A stretch of 40,890 nucleotides of DNA from Candidatus Dadabacteria bacterium (GCA_028823955.1 JAPPFE010000008.1:1-40890), one strand, 5' to 3'; positions 24,501 to 34,138 are shown, numbered from the stretch's first letter. The notes: generated by a model from the sequence alone, not told the origin. Numbers and translations are program-made.

Positions 24501-24823
24501 TCTTCCCTAACAGCAATCTATCTGACTATAGCACTGCAAGCAAGATGGAAAATCATATGTTTAGTTATCCAAAAGTTGAGGATTACTAATTACTACAGAG
24601 AGTTACGCAACAGTCTTCCCGGATGTTAAAAACAGGTGCTTTCTGGGGAAGACTCTTGGAATCTCTGAGGAGTGGACTGCTAATCTACCCCAATTTGTGC
24701 GTCGGATCGTGGAATGTCTGGATGACCTTTTATGTGGTTCCCAGTTTTAAAAATTGTCGTCATACTTATCTGTAAGTATTATGTCTACCTTTTTAGATAT
24801 GGTTTCTGTAAATTTGTGAAACA
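24501..24823. other. Intergenic region between STAS gene and rdgB
   Basis: About 320 bases, AT-rich and without a convincing gene. It holds the divergent starts of the STAS gene (left) and rdgB (right) and a 9-bp perfect inverted repeat. A 14-codon frame (MENHMFSYPKVEDY) is too short to call. No repeat of the tmRNA 3' end that would mark an integrated element was seen. Confidence 0.6.
24612..24654. repeat. Inverted repeat, 9-bp arms
   Basis: AGTCTTCCC (24612-24620) and GGGAAGACT (24646-24654) are perfect complements separated by 25 bases. No T run follows on either strand, so it does not look like a terminator. It could be a regulatory hairpin in the leader of the STAS gene on the minus strand or of rdgB. 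Confidence 0.5.
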
Positions 24824-25417
24824 ATGAAGAGCAAAACTATCGTAATTGCCACAAGAAACAAGGGAAAGCTTGGGGAATTCAGATCAATTCTTGCTGACGG
24901 CTACGACGAGATCCTTTCTCTGGCGGATTTTGAAGAGGTTCCCGAGATAAAGGAAACGGGTCTTTCTTTCAGGGAAAACGCTTTTATCAAGGCGAAAACG
25001 ACCTCTGATTTTCTTGGGATGGACGCTATTGGGGATGACTCAGGTTTGGTTGTAGACGCTCTTGGGGGAGCTCCGGGGATTTATTCGGCAAGGTACGCCG
25101 GGGAGGGGTCTTCGGATAATGAAAACAACGAGAAACTGCTCTATGAACTTAAAGGAGAGAAAAACAGAAATGCAAGATTCGTCTGCTGTATTGCTTTAGT
25201 TCTTGCGGGTGGTACACAGGAATTTTTTGAAGGTGAGTGCCACGGAGAGATTATTCAGGAGAAAAGAGGCCAGAGTGGTTTTGGTTATGACCCGGTTTTC
25301 TATGTTTCTCAATACGGAAAGACCATGGCTGAACTTGGCCCCGACATAAAAAACAGAATAAGTCACAGGGCTATTGCCTCAGAAAAGCTTCTGTCATATT
25401 TTTCGAATTTTAAATAG
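24824..25417 (+). CDS. rdgB: dITP/XTP pyrophosphatase (RdgB/HAM1 family)
   Basis: This enzyme removes non-canonical purine nucleotides (dITP, XTP) from the pool. The 197-residue protein has the family start IVIATRNKGKLGEFR, FRENAFIKAKTTSDFLG, the metal and substrate segment GDDSGLVVDALGGAPGIYSA, RYAGEGSSDNENNEKLL and GFGYDPVFYV, ending with NRISHRAIA. Length matches the family. The ATG has no good Shine-Dalgarno site. It precedes pyrG by about 210 bases. Confidence 0.95.
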   Translation: MKSKTIVIATRNKGKLGEFRSILADGYDEILSLADFEEVPEIKETGLSFRENAFIKAKTTSDFLGMDAIGDDSGLVVDALGGAPGIYSARYAGEGSSDNENNEKLLYELKGEKNRNARFVCCIALVLAGGTQEFFEGECHGEIIQEKRGQSGFGYDPVFYVSQYGKTMAELGPDIKNRISHRAIASEKLLSYFSNFK

Positions 25418-25627
25418 GTGCTTTAACAACCTGCCTTTGTTTCTTCGTATCTGTCTTTACTTTCTGAAGACTTAGATGGTCTATGGAGTATAAGAATTTT
25501 TCCAATTTTGTCTTGCCAGATTATGTGAAATTTTTGTTTTTAATTGTAAGCTGCTTCCCAATTGAATATATTTAGATTCCGACCTTTGTTTATTGCGACT
25601 GCTTTAACTTGATAAAGGGGTTTCTGC

Positions 25628-27241
25628 GTGAAAAGCGCAAAGTTTATTTTTGTTACCGGCGGAGTTATGTCTTCCCTGGGAAAGGGTATCTCCGCTTCCT
25701 CGATAGGATTCCTTCTTGAATGTTGTGGTCTTCGAGTCACCCTTCAGAAGCTTGATCCCTACATAAATGTCGATCCGGGCACGATGAACCCTTTTGAGCA
25801 TGGGGAGGTTTTTGTTACCGATGACGGAGCGGAAACAGATCTTGATCTCGGCCATTACGAAAGATTTACCAAAGCTCAGCTTGGCAAGAAAAACAATCTC
25901 ACAAGCGGCAAGGTCTACGATTCCGTTATTTCCAAGGAAAGAGAGGGAAAATTCCTCGGCAAGACAGTCCAGGTAATCCCTCATATAACTGATGAGATAA
26001 AATCCCGCGTGCTTGCCCTTGAGGATGACAACGACGTCATCATAGTCGAGATCGGCGGTACCGTGGGAGACATAGAGAGTCTTCCTTTTCTTGAGGCGGT
26101 GAGGCAGTTGAGGTCTGATCTCGGCAAGAAGAACACGCTTTTCATACATCTTACATACGTTCCCTATGTTGCCGCGGCCGGAGAATTGAAAACAAAGCCT
26201 ACGCAGCACAGCGTAAAGGAACTTCTCCAGATAGGGATTCAGCCCGACATACTCCTGTGTCGCACCGAGGATAAGTTCCTTCCCGAAGAGGTTAAAAGAA
26301 AAATAGCCCTTTTCTGTAACCTCGAGCAAAAAGCCGTGATTACGGCCAAGGATGTTGAGCACATATATGAAGTTCCGCTTATGTACAAGAAAGAAGGATT
26401 AGCCGAGATAATCATTGAATATCTTGGCATGTGGACCAAGAAACCAGACATGGGGGAGTGGGAGGAACTCATTCAAAGGGTAAAGAACATGAAAGAAACG
26501 GTGCGCATAGCCGTTGTCGGAAAATATGTTTCACACGGAGACGCTTACAAGAGCCTCCACGAGGCCCTTTACCACGGTGGTTTAGCCAACGACTCAACCG
26601 TTGAAATAAAATACGTGAATTCAGAAAAAATGGATGGCGTGTCTCCGGACAACTATTTCTCCGATGTTCACGGAATACTTGTCCCTGGAGGATTCGGGGA
26701 GAGGGGGATTGACGGCAAAGTAGACGCCACAAAATATGCAAGGGAAAATCAGATTCCCTTTTTCGGAATTTGCTACGGCATGCAACTTGCCGTTATTGAA
26801 TTTTCAAGGAACGTGTGTGGCATAGATGACGCGGATACGACTGAGAACAACGGCGATACTCAGAACCCGGTTATAGACATAATGGAATCGCAAAAGAACA
26901 TAAGTGAAATGGGCGGGACAATGAGACTTGGGGCTTACCCCTGCGTCATAAAGCCCGAGACCTTGGCTAGCAGCATCTACGGGACCTCAGAGATTTCCGA
27001 AAGACACCGCCACCGGTTTGAAGTGAACAACGGTTACAGAGAAATTCTTGAGTCAAATGGAATGGTTCTTTGCGGCCTCTCGCCGGATGGAAATCTGGTT
27101 GAAATCATGGAACTTAAGGATCATCCTTGGTTTGTCGGCTGTCAGTTCCACCCTGAATTCAAGTCAAAGCCCCTCAGTGCCCACCCGCTTTTCAAAGATT
27201 TCATAAGAGGGGCGCTTCGCTACAAGGATTCTCTTACCTGA
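25628..27241 (+). CDS. pyrG: CTP synthase
   Basis: CTP synthase aminates UTP with glutamine-derived ammonia. The 537-residue protein has the synthetase domain (about 1-265) with [20 protein letters not shown] and [20 protein letters not shown]. The glutamine amidotransferase domain has VPGGFGERG, the nucleophile in [11 protein letters not shown], and the His-Glu pair in [12 protein letters not shown]. The start is a GTG with GGGG seven bases upstream. The stop is 17 bases before the exoribonuclease start. A 250-codon frame on the opposite strand is an artefact. Confidence 0.97.
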   Translation: MKSAKFIFVTGGVMSSLGKGISASSIGFLLECCGLRVTLQKLDPYINVDPGTMNPFEHGEVFVTDDGAETDLDLGHYERFTKAQLGKKNNLTSGKVYDSVISKEREGKFLGKTVQVIPHITDEIKSRVLALEDDNDVIIVEIGGTVGDIESLPFLEAVRQLRSDLGKKNTLFIHLTYVPYVAAAGELKTKPTQHSVKELLQIGIQPDILLCRTEDKFLPEEVKRKIALFCNLEQKAVITAKDVEHIYEVPLMYKKEGLAEIIIEYLGMWTKKPDMGEWEELIQRVKNMKETVRIAVVGKYVSHGDAYKSLHEALYHGGLANDSTVEIKYVNSEKMDGVSPDNYFSDVHGILVPGGFGERGIDGKVDATKYARENQIPFFGICYGMQLAVIEFSRNVCGIDDADTTENNGDTQNPVIDIMESQKNISEMGGTMRLGAYPCVIKPETLASSIYGTSEISERHRHRFEVNNGYREILESNGMVLCGLSPDGNLVEIMELKDHPWFVGCQFHPEFKSKPLSAHPLFKDFIRGALRYKDSLT

Positions 27242-27258
27242 TCGAATTGCTCCATTCG

Positions 27259-29259
27259 ATGAATCTCCCCAGTATAAACGAACTTGTTGCCTACAGAAAA
27301 AGAAGGGAGCCTGCCCTGGGAGTGGTCCTCTACGCCCATCCCGACAAACTCTCCGTTCTCTCAGAAGATGGAAAGCGTTACTCGGTTGAACCGAAAAAAG
27401 TCGTACTGTTAACCGGAATAACCGTTCCCGAAACCCTCACCGACTCTGAGAAGAAACTCGAAATGAGAAAATGGAGAAGAGAACTTGAGGAGAAAAAAGA
27501 CTCCGTTGATATGGAAACGCTGTGGGAGTGCGTTGTGGAGGAACAGGAAACCGTGAGCTTTGAGGAGATACTGGAGCTATATTCGGGGGCGGAGCAGGTT
27601 TCTTTGGAGCAGAGGTTTCTGCTTTTCTGGGCCGTGGATAAAAACACTGTCTACCTTGCAAGAAGCGAAAACGGCTATCTCGTTCGCTCGCGGGAGGACG
27701 TTTCCAAGACACTTCGTGTCCTTGAGCTCAGAGAAGAAAGAGAACAAAAAGCACAGGCCGCCGTAAGCTGGGTGCGTTCTGTTATAAGTGGAGAAGCTCC
27801 TCCGGTGGTTGATGAGACCCACGGTGAGTTTCTTGAACTCATCGAACGGTACGTCATTGATCTTGACGGTTATGAACGGGCCAAGGAAGCCAAGGGGTTT
27901 CTTTATGAAGCGGGGCTTAAGGAAGTGGAGTCGGCGGTTGAATTTCTTATAAAAACGGGCTTCTGGAAGAAAGACGATGACCCGGAATCAAAAAAAATTG
28001 CTTTTCATTTCAGACACTCCCAAAGAGCGCTTGAAGAAGTGGAAGCTATTTTGAGCGCTGGGGAAGATTTTGCAAGCCTTACCGACAGAACGGATCTTGA
28101 AGTTTTTTCAGTTGATAGTGAGACAACCCAAGACATTGATGACGCCATTTCGTTTGAAACGCACGGGGATCAGATCATTCTGGGAGTCCACATCTCGAAT
28201 GTCGCCCATGTTGTGAGCAGGGGAAGTTTTATTGATCAGGGGGCCCTTGATCGCGCTGAGACGGTTTATTTTCCGGAGGGACGCGTGGATATGTTTCCCA
28301 GGGATCTTGTGAACAAGAAACTCAGCCTTACTGCCGGCGACCTCCGACCTGCGCTTTCTCTTTTCGCCACTTTTAAAAGAGAGGACTTTACTTTGATCGA
28401 TTATAGCTTTGAGGCGACGGTCATAAGGATTTCGAAGAATCTTACCTACGCCGAAGCGACTGAAATGTTGCGCAACACACAATGGGGAGAATTCCTTGTG
28501 TCTCTCACTGATTCACTCAGAGGAGAGAGAATCAACAAGGGAGCCTTGATAGTGCAGCTTCCGGAACTCAAGATCAGGATTGGAGACCAAGATGGAATTT
28601 CAGTCAGCAAAGATTACATGGATTCTCCCGCCCACAATGTCGTTTCCGAATGCATGATACTTATGAACCGGCTTTCGGCAGATTTTTTCGATAAAAACGG
28701 AATTCCGGCACTCTTCCGTTCTCAGACCCAGGATATTGAGCCTGAAGCCAGGGAACTTGACCCCGAAGACGTCCTTTTCCCGGTAAAGGTGGCAAAGCAC
28801 CTGAAACCTTCTTTTGTTGCCTTTGCTCCCGAAGTCCATAAGTCCCTGGGAGTTTCCTGCTACGTGCAGATGACTTCTCCGATAAGAAGGTACACAGACC
28901 TTCTTATGCAGCGTCAGCTTATATCCTGGCTTGAGGAACAGAGGATTTGCTACTCAGAAAGCGAGCTTGAAGCCACAAACACGCATGTGAGTCTTGCCAC
29001 TAGGGAAATAAAAAACGCGCAGAGAGGCAGACACAGGTACTGGCTTATACGCTATCTTCTGGAAAAGGATATAAAAGGGGCGACCGGCTACGTAAGTTCC
29101 AGGGGATATAGCGGGTTTAACGTCTATATCCCGGAGTTTCTGATCGAACTTCCGCTTTCTAACTCAGGCGGCAGGGTCTTTGATATAGGAAGTGAACTTT
29201 CCCTCTCAATCTGGGGGACCGATCCTCTTAGAAGAAGGATACGCGTGAGTCCGACGTAG
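27259..29259 (+). CDS. RNB-domain exoribonuclease (RNase II/R family)
   Basis: Such enzymes degrade RNA processively from the 3' end. The 666-residue protein has an N-terminal region (about 1-260) with a small beta-barrel segment (GVVLYAHPDKLSVLSEDGKR) and a mostly helical part. The RNB catalytic domain follows, with VDSETTQDIDDAISFE carrying the aspartates of the active site, NKKLSLTAGDLRPALS, and MTSPIRRYTDLLMQRQL. The C-terminal OB part ends SIWGTDPLRRRIRV. It lacks a clear double cold-shock start typical of RNase R and resembles the shorter cyanobacterial/plastid type. ATG 27259 was chosen over TTG 27247; neither has a strong binding site. Confidence 0.88.
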   Translation: MNLPSINELVAYRKRREPALGVVLYAHPDKLSVLSEDGKRYSVEPKKVVLLTGITVPETLTDSEKKLEMRKWRRELEEKKDSVDMETLWECVVEEQETVSFEEILELYSGAEQVSLEQRFLLFWAVDKNTVYLARSENGYLVRSREDVSKTLRVLELREEREQKAQAAVSWVRSVISGEAPPVVDETHGEFLELIERYVIDLDGYERAKEAKGFLYEAGLKEVESAVEFLIKTGFWKKDDDPESKKIAFHFRHSQRALEEVEAILSAGEDFASLTDRTDLEVFSVDSETTQDIDDAISFETHGDQIILGVHISNVAHVVSRGSFIDQGALDRAETVYFPEGRVDMFPRDLVNKKLSLTAGDLRPALSLFATFKREDFTLIDYSFEATVIRISKNLTYAEATEMLRNTQWGEFLVSLTDSLRGERINKGALIVQLPELKIRIGDQDGISVSKDYMDSPAHNVVSECMILMNRLSADFFDKNGIPALFRSQTQDIEPEARELDPEDVLFPVKVAKHLKPSFVAFAPEVHKSLGVSCYVQMTSPIRRYTDLLMQRQLISWLEEQRICYSESELEATNTHVSLATREIKNAQRGRHRYWLIRYLLEKDIKGATGYVSSRGYSGFNVYIPEFLIELPLSNSGGRVFDIGSELSLSIWGTDPLRRRIRVSPT

Positions 29260-29325
29260 CTTTCGGTTTGCCGGAACCCAAGTTCAAACAAGCATATGCC
29301 GTCGAAGTGGGAAAGACCGCCCTCT

Positions 29326-30705
29326 TCAGTGCTTTTTTTGAAGAATTTCGAGAATTTCTTCAAGCCCTGAGACCTTTACTCTCGGCCTCCCCTTTTTTTC
29401 GCCTTCTTTCTTCTCAAACCAGTCAACCCGCAGCCATTCATTGTAGGAAATATGTTTTTCTTCGAGCAGTTCCTTTATGCTCTCATCCGAGGCGAGTTCG
29501 GGACGCAGCGTATTTCCCCTCTCGATGTCCTCGATCATGCAGCTTACGGTTTCGCCGGAGTCGGCCTTGTTCGTACCGATAACTCCGGTCGGTCCGCGTT
29601 TTATCCACCCTGTGGTGTAGAGTCCCGCAATCGGATTGCCGCCCGTTTTGTCAAGCACTCTTCCTTTTTCGCTGGGGATTACCCCTGAACTGTCATCAAA
29701 CGGTACGTCACGAAGAGGTATTCCCCGGTACCCGACGGAGCGAAAAACCAGATCGGTGGGAATCTCTTCGGTCTCGTCCGTGGGCTTGGGCCTAAGGGAG
29801 CCATCATCGGATTTGTAAAGCCTGTTTTTCACGACTTTCACGCTTTTTACCCTGTTGTCTTCTCCGGCAATTATTTCTATCGGAGAAACCAAGAATCTTA
29901 TGACTACTTTCTTTGATTTGGAGGGAACCCTCTCGGAAGCTTTTTTTATAAGCTCTATTTTCGTCTGGGCTGTCCTGTTCGGTTTACGCTCAAGCTCCTC
30001 GAGCGTAAGGGAATCGGGCTCCGCTTCGTCCGCCAGGGTAAGGAGATCCGCATCCTCAAGATTCTCAAGTTCCCGCAGCTCTGGGTTAGTGAAGGCCGCC
30101 TGCGCGGGGCCTCTTCTTCCAAGCATGTGTATTTCCCTTATTCCGCTTTTGGCCAGTTCTTCAAGTGCGTAGTCTGCGATATCCGTTTTTTCCATCTCGC
30201 TTCTTGTGAGGGAAAGAATTCTCGCAACATCCACCGCGACGTTCCCGACTCCGACTATGACGACTCTTTTCCCCGAAAAATCAAAACCAAGGCCCATGTG
30301 ATCCGGGTGGGCGTTGTACCAGCCTACAAACTCCGTTGCCGTATGGCTTCCGATTATGCCCTCTCCCGGTATTCCCATTTTTCTGTCGGTCTGGGCCCCT
30401 GTTGCGAAAACTATTTGGTGGTAACGACTGCGCAGGTCCTCAAGTATTAAGTGCTTTCCGAACTCTACAAGTCCGAAAAATCTGAATTGAGGATTGGATG
30501 CGATTTTATCATAAACTCTGGCTACGCTTTTTATCTTCTGGTGGTCCGGAGCTACCCCGCTTCTCACGAGACCGTGGGGAGTCGGGAGTTTTTCGAACAT
30601 GTCTATGAACACGCGGTCGCCGAGTTTCTTCTGCAGGTGGTCGGCTGCGTAGAAAGCTGCGGGTCCCGATCCGACTATGGCAACTTTTATTGTTTCAAGA
30701 CTCAT
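29326..30705 (-). CDS. Ferredoxin/adrenodoxin-type NADP+ reductase (FprA-like)
   Basis: This flavoprotein transfers electrons between NADPH and ferredoxin. The 459-residue protein has an FAD-binding start IKVAIVGSGPAAFYAADHL. The adrenodoxin reductase hallmarks are LPTPHGLVRSGVAPDHQKIK, FATGAQTDRKMGIPGE and an NADP site VVIVGVGNVAVDVARIL. The C-terminal signature is GLYTTGWIKRGPTGVIGTNK. A basic stretch after residue 430 is weakly conserved. I chose the ATG at 30705; a start ten codons earlier adds nothing conserved. It is transcribed away from ptsP and converges on the exoribonuclease. Its ferredoxin partner is not in the window. Confidence 0.93.
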   Translation of the reverse strand: MSLETIKVAIVGSGPAAFYAADHLQKKLGDRVFIDMFEKLPTPHGLVRSGVAPDHQKIKSVARVYDKIASNPQFRFFGLVEFGKHLILEDLRSRYHQIVFATGAQTDRKMGIPGEGIIGSHTATEFVGWYNAHPDHMGLGFDFSGKRVVIVGVGNVAVDVARILSLTRSEMEKTDIADYALEELAKSGIREIHMLGRRGPAQAAFTNPELRELENLEDADLLTLADEAEPDSLTLEELERKPNRTAQTKIELIKKASERVPSKSKKVVIRFLVSPIEIIAGEDNRVKSVKVVKNRLYKSDDGSLRPKPTDETEEIPTDLVFRSVGYRGIPLRDVPFDDSSGVIPSEKGRVLDKTGGNPIAGLYTTGWIKRGPTGVIGTNKADSGETVSCMIEDIERGNTLRPELASDESIKELLEEKHISYNEWLRVDWFEKKEGEKKGRPRVKVSGLEEILEILQKKH

Positions 30706-30830
30706 GGCGTGGGAAGTATATATACAATATTTCATAAATCTATTGCCGAGAAAGCTTTTTCTTCTTTATCTTTTAGGCTCGTGGTAGGGAATTCTTAGAT
30801 GCTCCTTTTTCCGCTAACAGGGTCTGATGG

Positions 30831-30839
30831 TGGTATAAT
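30831..30839 (+). promoter_or_regulatory. Putative extended -10 promoter for ptsP
   Basis: TGG followed by a perfect TATAAT, the same nine bases (TGGTATAAT) as at the alr promoter. No good -35 at 16-18 bases, which extended -10 promoters can do without. The leader before the ATG at 30872 would be about 26 bases. Confidence 0.55.
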
Positions 30840-30871
30840 ACTAACTTCTTTGTGTGTGGCGGAGTGACCCT

Positions 30872-33166
30872 ATGATTGCTAAAGAGCGTACTGAACCGGA
30901 GCATTTTCATCTCAAGGTGGTTCATGAGATAAGCGACTTGATCAACAAGTCCGTGGGTCTTAACACCGTTTTGGGTAGGGTGGTCAGAAAAATTTCTTCC
31001 TCCCTTCACTACGATGTCGTTTCCATATACGTCTGGGATGATTCAAGAGAAGTTCTCAGGCTCGCGGCTAACAGGGGCCTTCAGGTTAAACCGAAAAGTG
31101 ATATCTTTCTGCGCTCGGATGAAGGTCTTACCGGGATGGTTCATAAAACGAAGGTTCCTTTGGTGGCCATGCCGGCTTCTAAGCATCCCAATTACAGATA
31201 TTTTCCCGAAATAGGCGAAGAGGAATACGAAAGTTACATAGGTGTTCCCATAATGCTTCACGACGTGTGTGTCGGGGTGCTTGTCGGGCAGAACAAAACC
31301 CCCATGCAGATAACCCCGGCCGAGCAGACTCTTTTTCAGATAATAGCACTACGACTTGCCGGGGTTCTTGAAGTCGCAAACACCCTGGACCGGCTGAAAC
31401 CCCCGTCCATGGTAAAGCACGAGACGAGGAGCTACCAGGGAAAAGGAGTTTCTGAAGGGGTGGCTGTGGGCAAGGCGGTTACATTCCGCGGGCTTTTCCG
31501 CCAGATGTCCACTATGGAGATGACGGCCCGTACTCCAGGAATCGAGAAGAGAAGAGTTAGAAATTCTATAAAGAATATATCGCAAGACCTTAAGAAGACT
31601 ATTAAAAAAATGGATTCTGAAGGGAAGCTCTCGAAAAACGAAGTGGATATTTTCCGTTCGCATCTGATGATAGTGGATAGTCGCGACATGGAGAAAGGGA
31701 CTGGCGAACTCATAGATGAAAAGAGGGTTCCGGCCGAGGCTGCGGTGGTTGAGTATCTCGAAACCCAGGCATCACGTTTTGAATCCTTGCCGGATTCTTA
31801 TATGAGGGAGAGGGCCTACGATTTCAGAGATATAGGTGAGAGAATGCTCCGGGATCTTACCCGTTCAAAGGACGAGAATATTTCCGCTTCCGCCGACGGA
31901 GAGCCCTTGATACTTGTGGCAAGAGAGATAGGTGTTTCTTTTGTCACGGCTGCTGAAGGGGAGGTGGGGGGAATAGTCCTTGAAAAAGGCGGAGAGACTT
32001 CGCACGCGGTCATAATAGCGAAATCGCTTGGGATTCCGGTAGTTGTCGGCATAGACAACATCGTGAATCTGATACATCCCGGGGAGGATATGATAGTTGA
32101 CGGGAGAAGCGGTTTCATTTTCACAAACCCCGACCAGGTGCTTAAGGATGAGTATCTGTCCATGCACCAAAAAGCCGTTGAACTCCGCAGCTTCATAGAG
32201 ACTGAAGCCGAAAAAAGTACCAGCACCGGTCTTGACGTCGAAATAACGGCGAATGTCGGAATTCCGGCCGATGCCGAGGTGGCCAAGCGTTACGGCATTA
32301 AGAGAGCGGGACTTTTCAGAACGGAGTTTGCCTTCGCGCGGTTTAAGAAATGGCCCAGTGTGAGGTCCCAGCTAAAGATATACAAGGAGATCTCAGCTAA
32401 TTTTGAGGATGGAGTGACCATTAGGACCCTGGATGTGGGTTCTGACAAGATACTTTCCTATCTCAACATGCCCAAAGAAGAGAACCCTCTTCTTGGTCTT
32501 CGCTCAATCCGCTTTTCAATGGAGTATCTTGATCTTTTCAGGGATCAGGTGAAATCCATTTTGCTCGCGGCGAAGAAAGGGGGGAATTTCAAGATTCTTC
32601 TGCCTATGGTATCAAATGTCTGGGAGGTTGAGACCGCGGCGCAGATAATTGAGGAACTGTCTGCCGAAGTCAGTCTTCACCGACATGATATACCGAAGCT
32701 CGGAATAATGATGGAAGTTCCGGCGCTTGTGTATCAGTTCGGTGATTATGCGGACTTAATAGATTTTGTTTCCATTGGAACAAACGACCTCATACAGTAC
32801 CTGCTTGCGGTGGATAGAAATTCAAACGCGGTTGGACATCTTTACTCGGCTTTCCATCCTTCCGTGGTGAGAATGCTGGATTTTACAAGAGAGCAGGTTC
32901 TCTCAAGCGGAAAGGAGCTTTCAATATGTGGAGAAATAGCGGGAGTTCCTTCCGGTACGCTCCTTATATTGGCTCTTGGTTACCGTCATCTGAGCGTTTC
33001 TCCGCTTCGGTTTCCTTATGTGAAATTCCTTTCGGACAGGCTTTCTGAGCGGATGCTTGAGGAAATAAGGTCCGATCTATTGCTGCTCTCAAAGGAGTCC
33101 GACATAGAGAGATACTTAAAGGATGTCCTTAACTCCATAAACCCGATGTTGCTCGAAGTAGAGTAG
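30872..33166 (+). CDS. ptsP: GAF-domain phosphoenolpyruvate-protein phosphotransferase (EI-Ntr, PtsP)
   Basis: EI-Ntr starts a regulatory phosphorelay from PEP through an HPr-like NPr to EIIA-Ntr; it is not a sugar importer itself. The 764-residue protein has an N-terminal GAF domain (about 10-165). The PEP-utilising domain has GKGVSEGVAVGKAV, then the phosphoryl carrier His378 in GGETSHAVIIAKSLGIPVVV. The PEP-binding barrel has RAGLFRTEFAFARF, LLGLRSIRFSME and SIGTNDLIQYLLAVDRNS, and the catalytic Cys686 is in LSICGEIAGV. The ATG follows GGAG at seven bases. No ptsH or ptsN gene is present. It is two bases ahead of a membrane protease gene. Confidence 0.94.
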   Translation: MIAKERTEPEHFHLKVVHEISDLINKSVGLNTVLGRVVRKISSSLHYDVVSIYVWDDSREVLRLAANRGLQVKPKSDIFLRSDEGLTGMVHKTKVPLVAMPASKHPNYRYFPEIGEEEYESYIGVPIMLHDVCVGVLVGQNKTPMQITPAEQTLFQIIALRLAGVLEVANTLDRLKPPSMVKHETRSYQGKGVSEGVAVGKAVTFRGLFRQMSTMEMTARTPGIEKRRVRNSIKNISQDLKKTIKKMDSEGKLSKNEVDIFRSHLMIVDSRDMEKGTGELIDEKRVPAEAAVVEYLETQASRFESLPDSYMRERAYDFRDIGERMLRDLTRSKDENISASADGEPLILVAREIGVSFVTAAEGEVGGIVLEKGGETSHAVIIAKSLGIPVVVGIDNIVNLIHPGEDMIVDGRSGFIFTNPDQVLKDEYLSMHQKAVELRSFIETEAEKSTSTGLDVEITANVGIPADAEVAKRYGIKRAGLFRTEFAFARFKKWPSVRSQLKIYKEISANFEDGVTIRTLDVGSDKILSYLNMPKEENPLLGLRSIRFSMEYLDLFRDQVKSILLAAKKGGNFKILLPMVSNVWEVETAAQIIEELSAEVSLHRHDIPKLGIMMEVPALVYQFGDYADLIDFVSIGTNDLIQYLLAVDRNSNAVGHLYSAFHPSVVRMLDFTREQVLSSGKELSICGEIAGVPSGTLLILALGYRHLSVSPLRFPYVKFLSDRLSERMLEEIRSDLLLLSKESDIERYLKDVLNSINPMLLEVE

Positions 33167-33168
33167 CC

Positions 33169-34095
33169 ATGATCAAAAGATCTATCCTTATTCCGCTGGT
33201 GCTTTTTATTCTCACGGCGGCCACGACTTTTCTTTCCGGCTACATGATAAGCGGGACTTATACGGGGGGCGTTCTTTTCTCGCTTTCTCTGGTCGCCATT
33301 CTTGGAGCCCATGAAATGGGTCATTACTTTTACGGCAGGAAATACGGCGTTTCGATAACTCTTCCCTGGTTTATCCCTGCTCCTCCCTTCCTCTCTCCTA
33401 TAGGGACGTTCGGGGCGTTTATAAGGATAAAGTCCCGGATACGCGGCCGAAGGGAGCTTTTCGACATAGGGGTCGCTGGTCCCATAGCCGGGGTGATAGT
33501 AGCTCTTCCGGTCTTGTTTGTCGGGCTGCTTTTCTCGGAAGTGGTCGCTTTGGATTCTGAGAGGCTTTCTGAGATGCAGGCGGCCATGTCTCTTGGCAAT
33601 TCTCTCGTATTTGCCCTTTTCTCAAAAATGGCTATCGGGGAAGTCGCCCAGGGATACGAAATTCTGCTGCACCCCGTTGCATTTGCGGGATGGATAGGCC
33701 TTTTCGTAACCGTCTTGAATCTCATGCCCGCTGGGCAGCTTGACGGAGGGCATCTTATATACTGCGTCTTCCCGGCGGAGTGGCATAAAGCTATATCGGC
33801 CGCTACGGTTATTTTTCTTGCAATAATGGGAGTGGGAACGGTACCTCTGATGGACTTTGCGGATTATCTGGGCTTGTGGGTGCTTGGCATTCTTCCTGAG
33901 TGGCTTATGTTTGAGGGTTGGGTCGGCTGGCTTTTCTGGGCGATACTGCTTTTGGTGCTCGGCACGTCCCATCCGCCGACCATATCGAGTGATACCGAGA
34001 TCGGTGCCGGAAGAAAAGCCCTTGCTTTTCTCTCACTGCTTATTTTTATTTCCTGTTTTACCCCTGTCCCCATCAGTATCGTGGAATTCGGTTAG
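33169..34095 (+). CDS. Site-2 protease family metalloprotease (M50)
   Basis: An intramembrane zinc protease of the inner membrane. The 308-residue protein has several hydrophobic segments. The zinc motif HEMGH has ligands at His48 and His52 and the catalytic Glu49, and the third-ligand motif is NLMPAGQLDGGH with Asp192. GPIAGVIVALPVLFVG is a conserved transmembrane helix. There is no PDZ domain, unlike RseP, so it resembles the shorter FtsH-independent group (EGY-like). It begins two bases after ptsP and is surely co-transcribed with it. The substrate is unknown. Confidence 0.93.
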   Translation: MIKRSILIPLVLFILTAATTFLSGYMISGTYTGGVLFSLSLVAILGAHEMGHYFYGRKYGVSITLPWFIPAPPFLSPIGTFGAFIRIKSRIRGRRELFDIGVAGPIAGVIVALPVLFVGLLFSEVVALDSERLSEMQAAMSLGNSLVFALFSKMAIGEVAQGYEILLHPVAFAGWIGLFVTVLNLMPAGQLDGGHLIYCVFPAEWHKAISAATVIFLAIMGVGTVPLMDFADYLGLWVLGILPEWLMFEGWVGWLFWAILLLVLGTSHPPTISSDTEIGAGRKALAFLSLLIFISCFTPVPISIVEFG

Positions 34096-34101
34096 GTTGT
34101 T

Positions 34102-34130
34102 TTGCGTTTAGTTGAAAAATCTGTTACAAT
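34102..34130 (+). promoter_or_regulatory. Putative promoter for citrate synthase
   Basis: TTGCGT (34102-34107) is 17 bases ahead of TACAAT (34125-34130), with TG just upstream of the -10 (extended -10). It starts a leader of about 118 bases before the citrate synthase ATG. Confidence 0.55.
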
Positions 34131-34138
34131 CACCTTGA

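Noticed and set aside
25604-26362. 252-codon minus-strand open frame over the start of pyrG
   Set aside because: pyrG is conserved codon by codon here; the opposing frame is a by-product.
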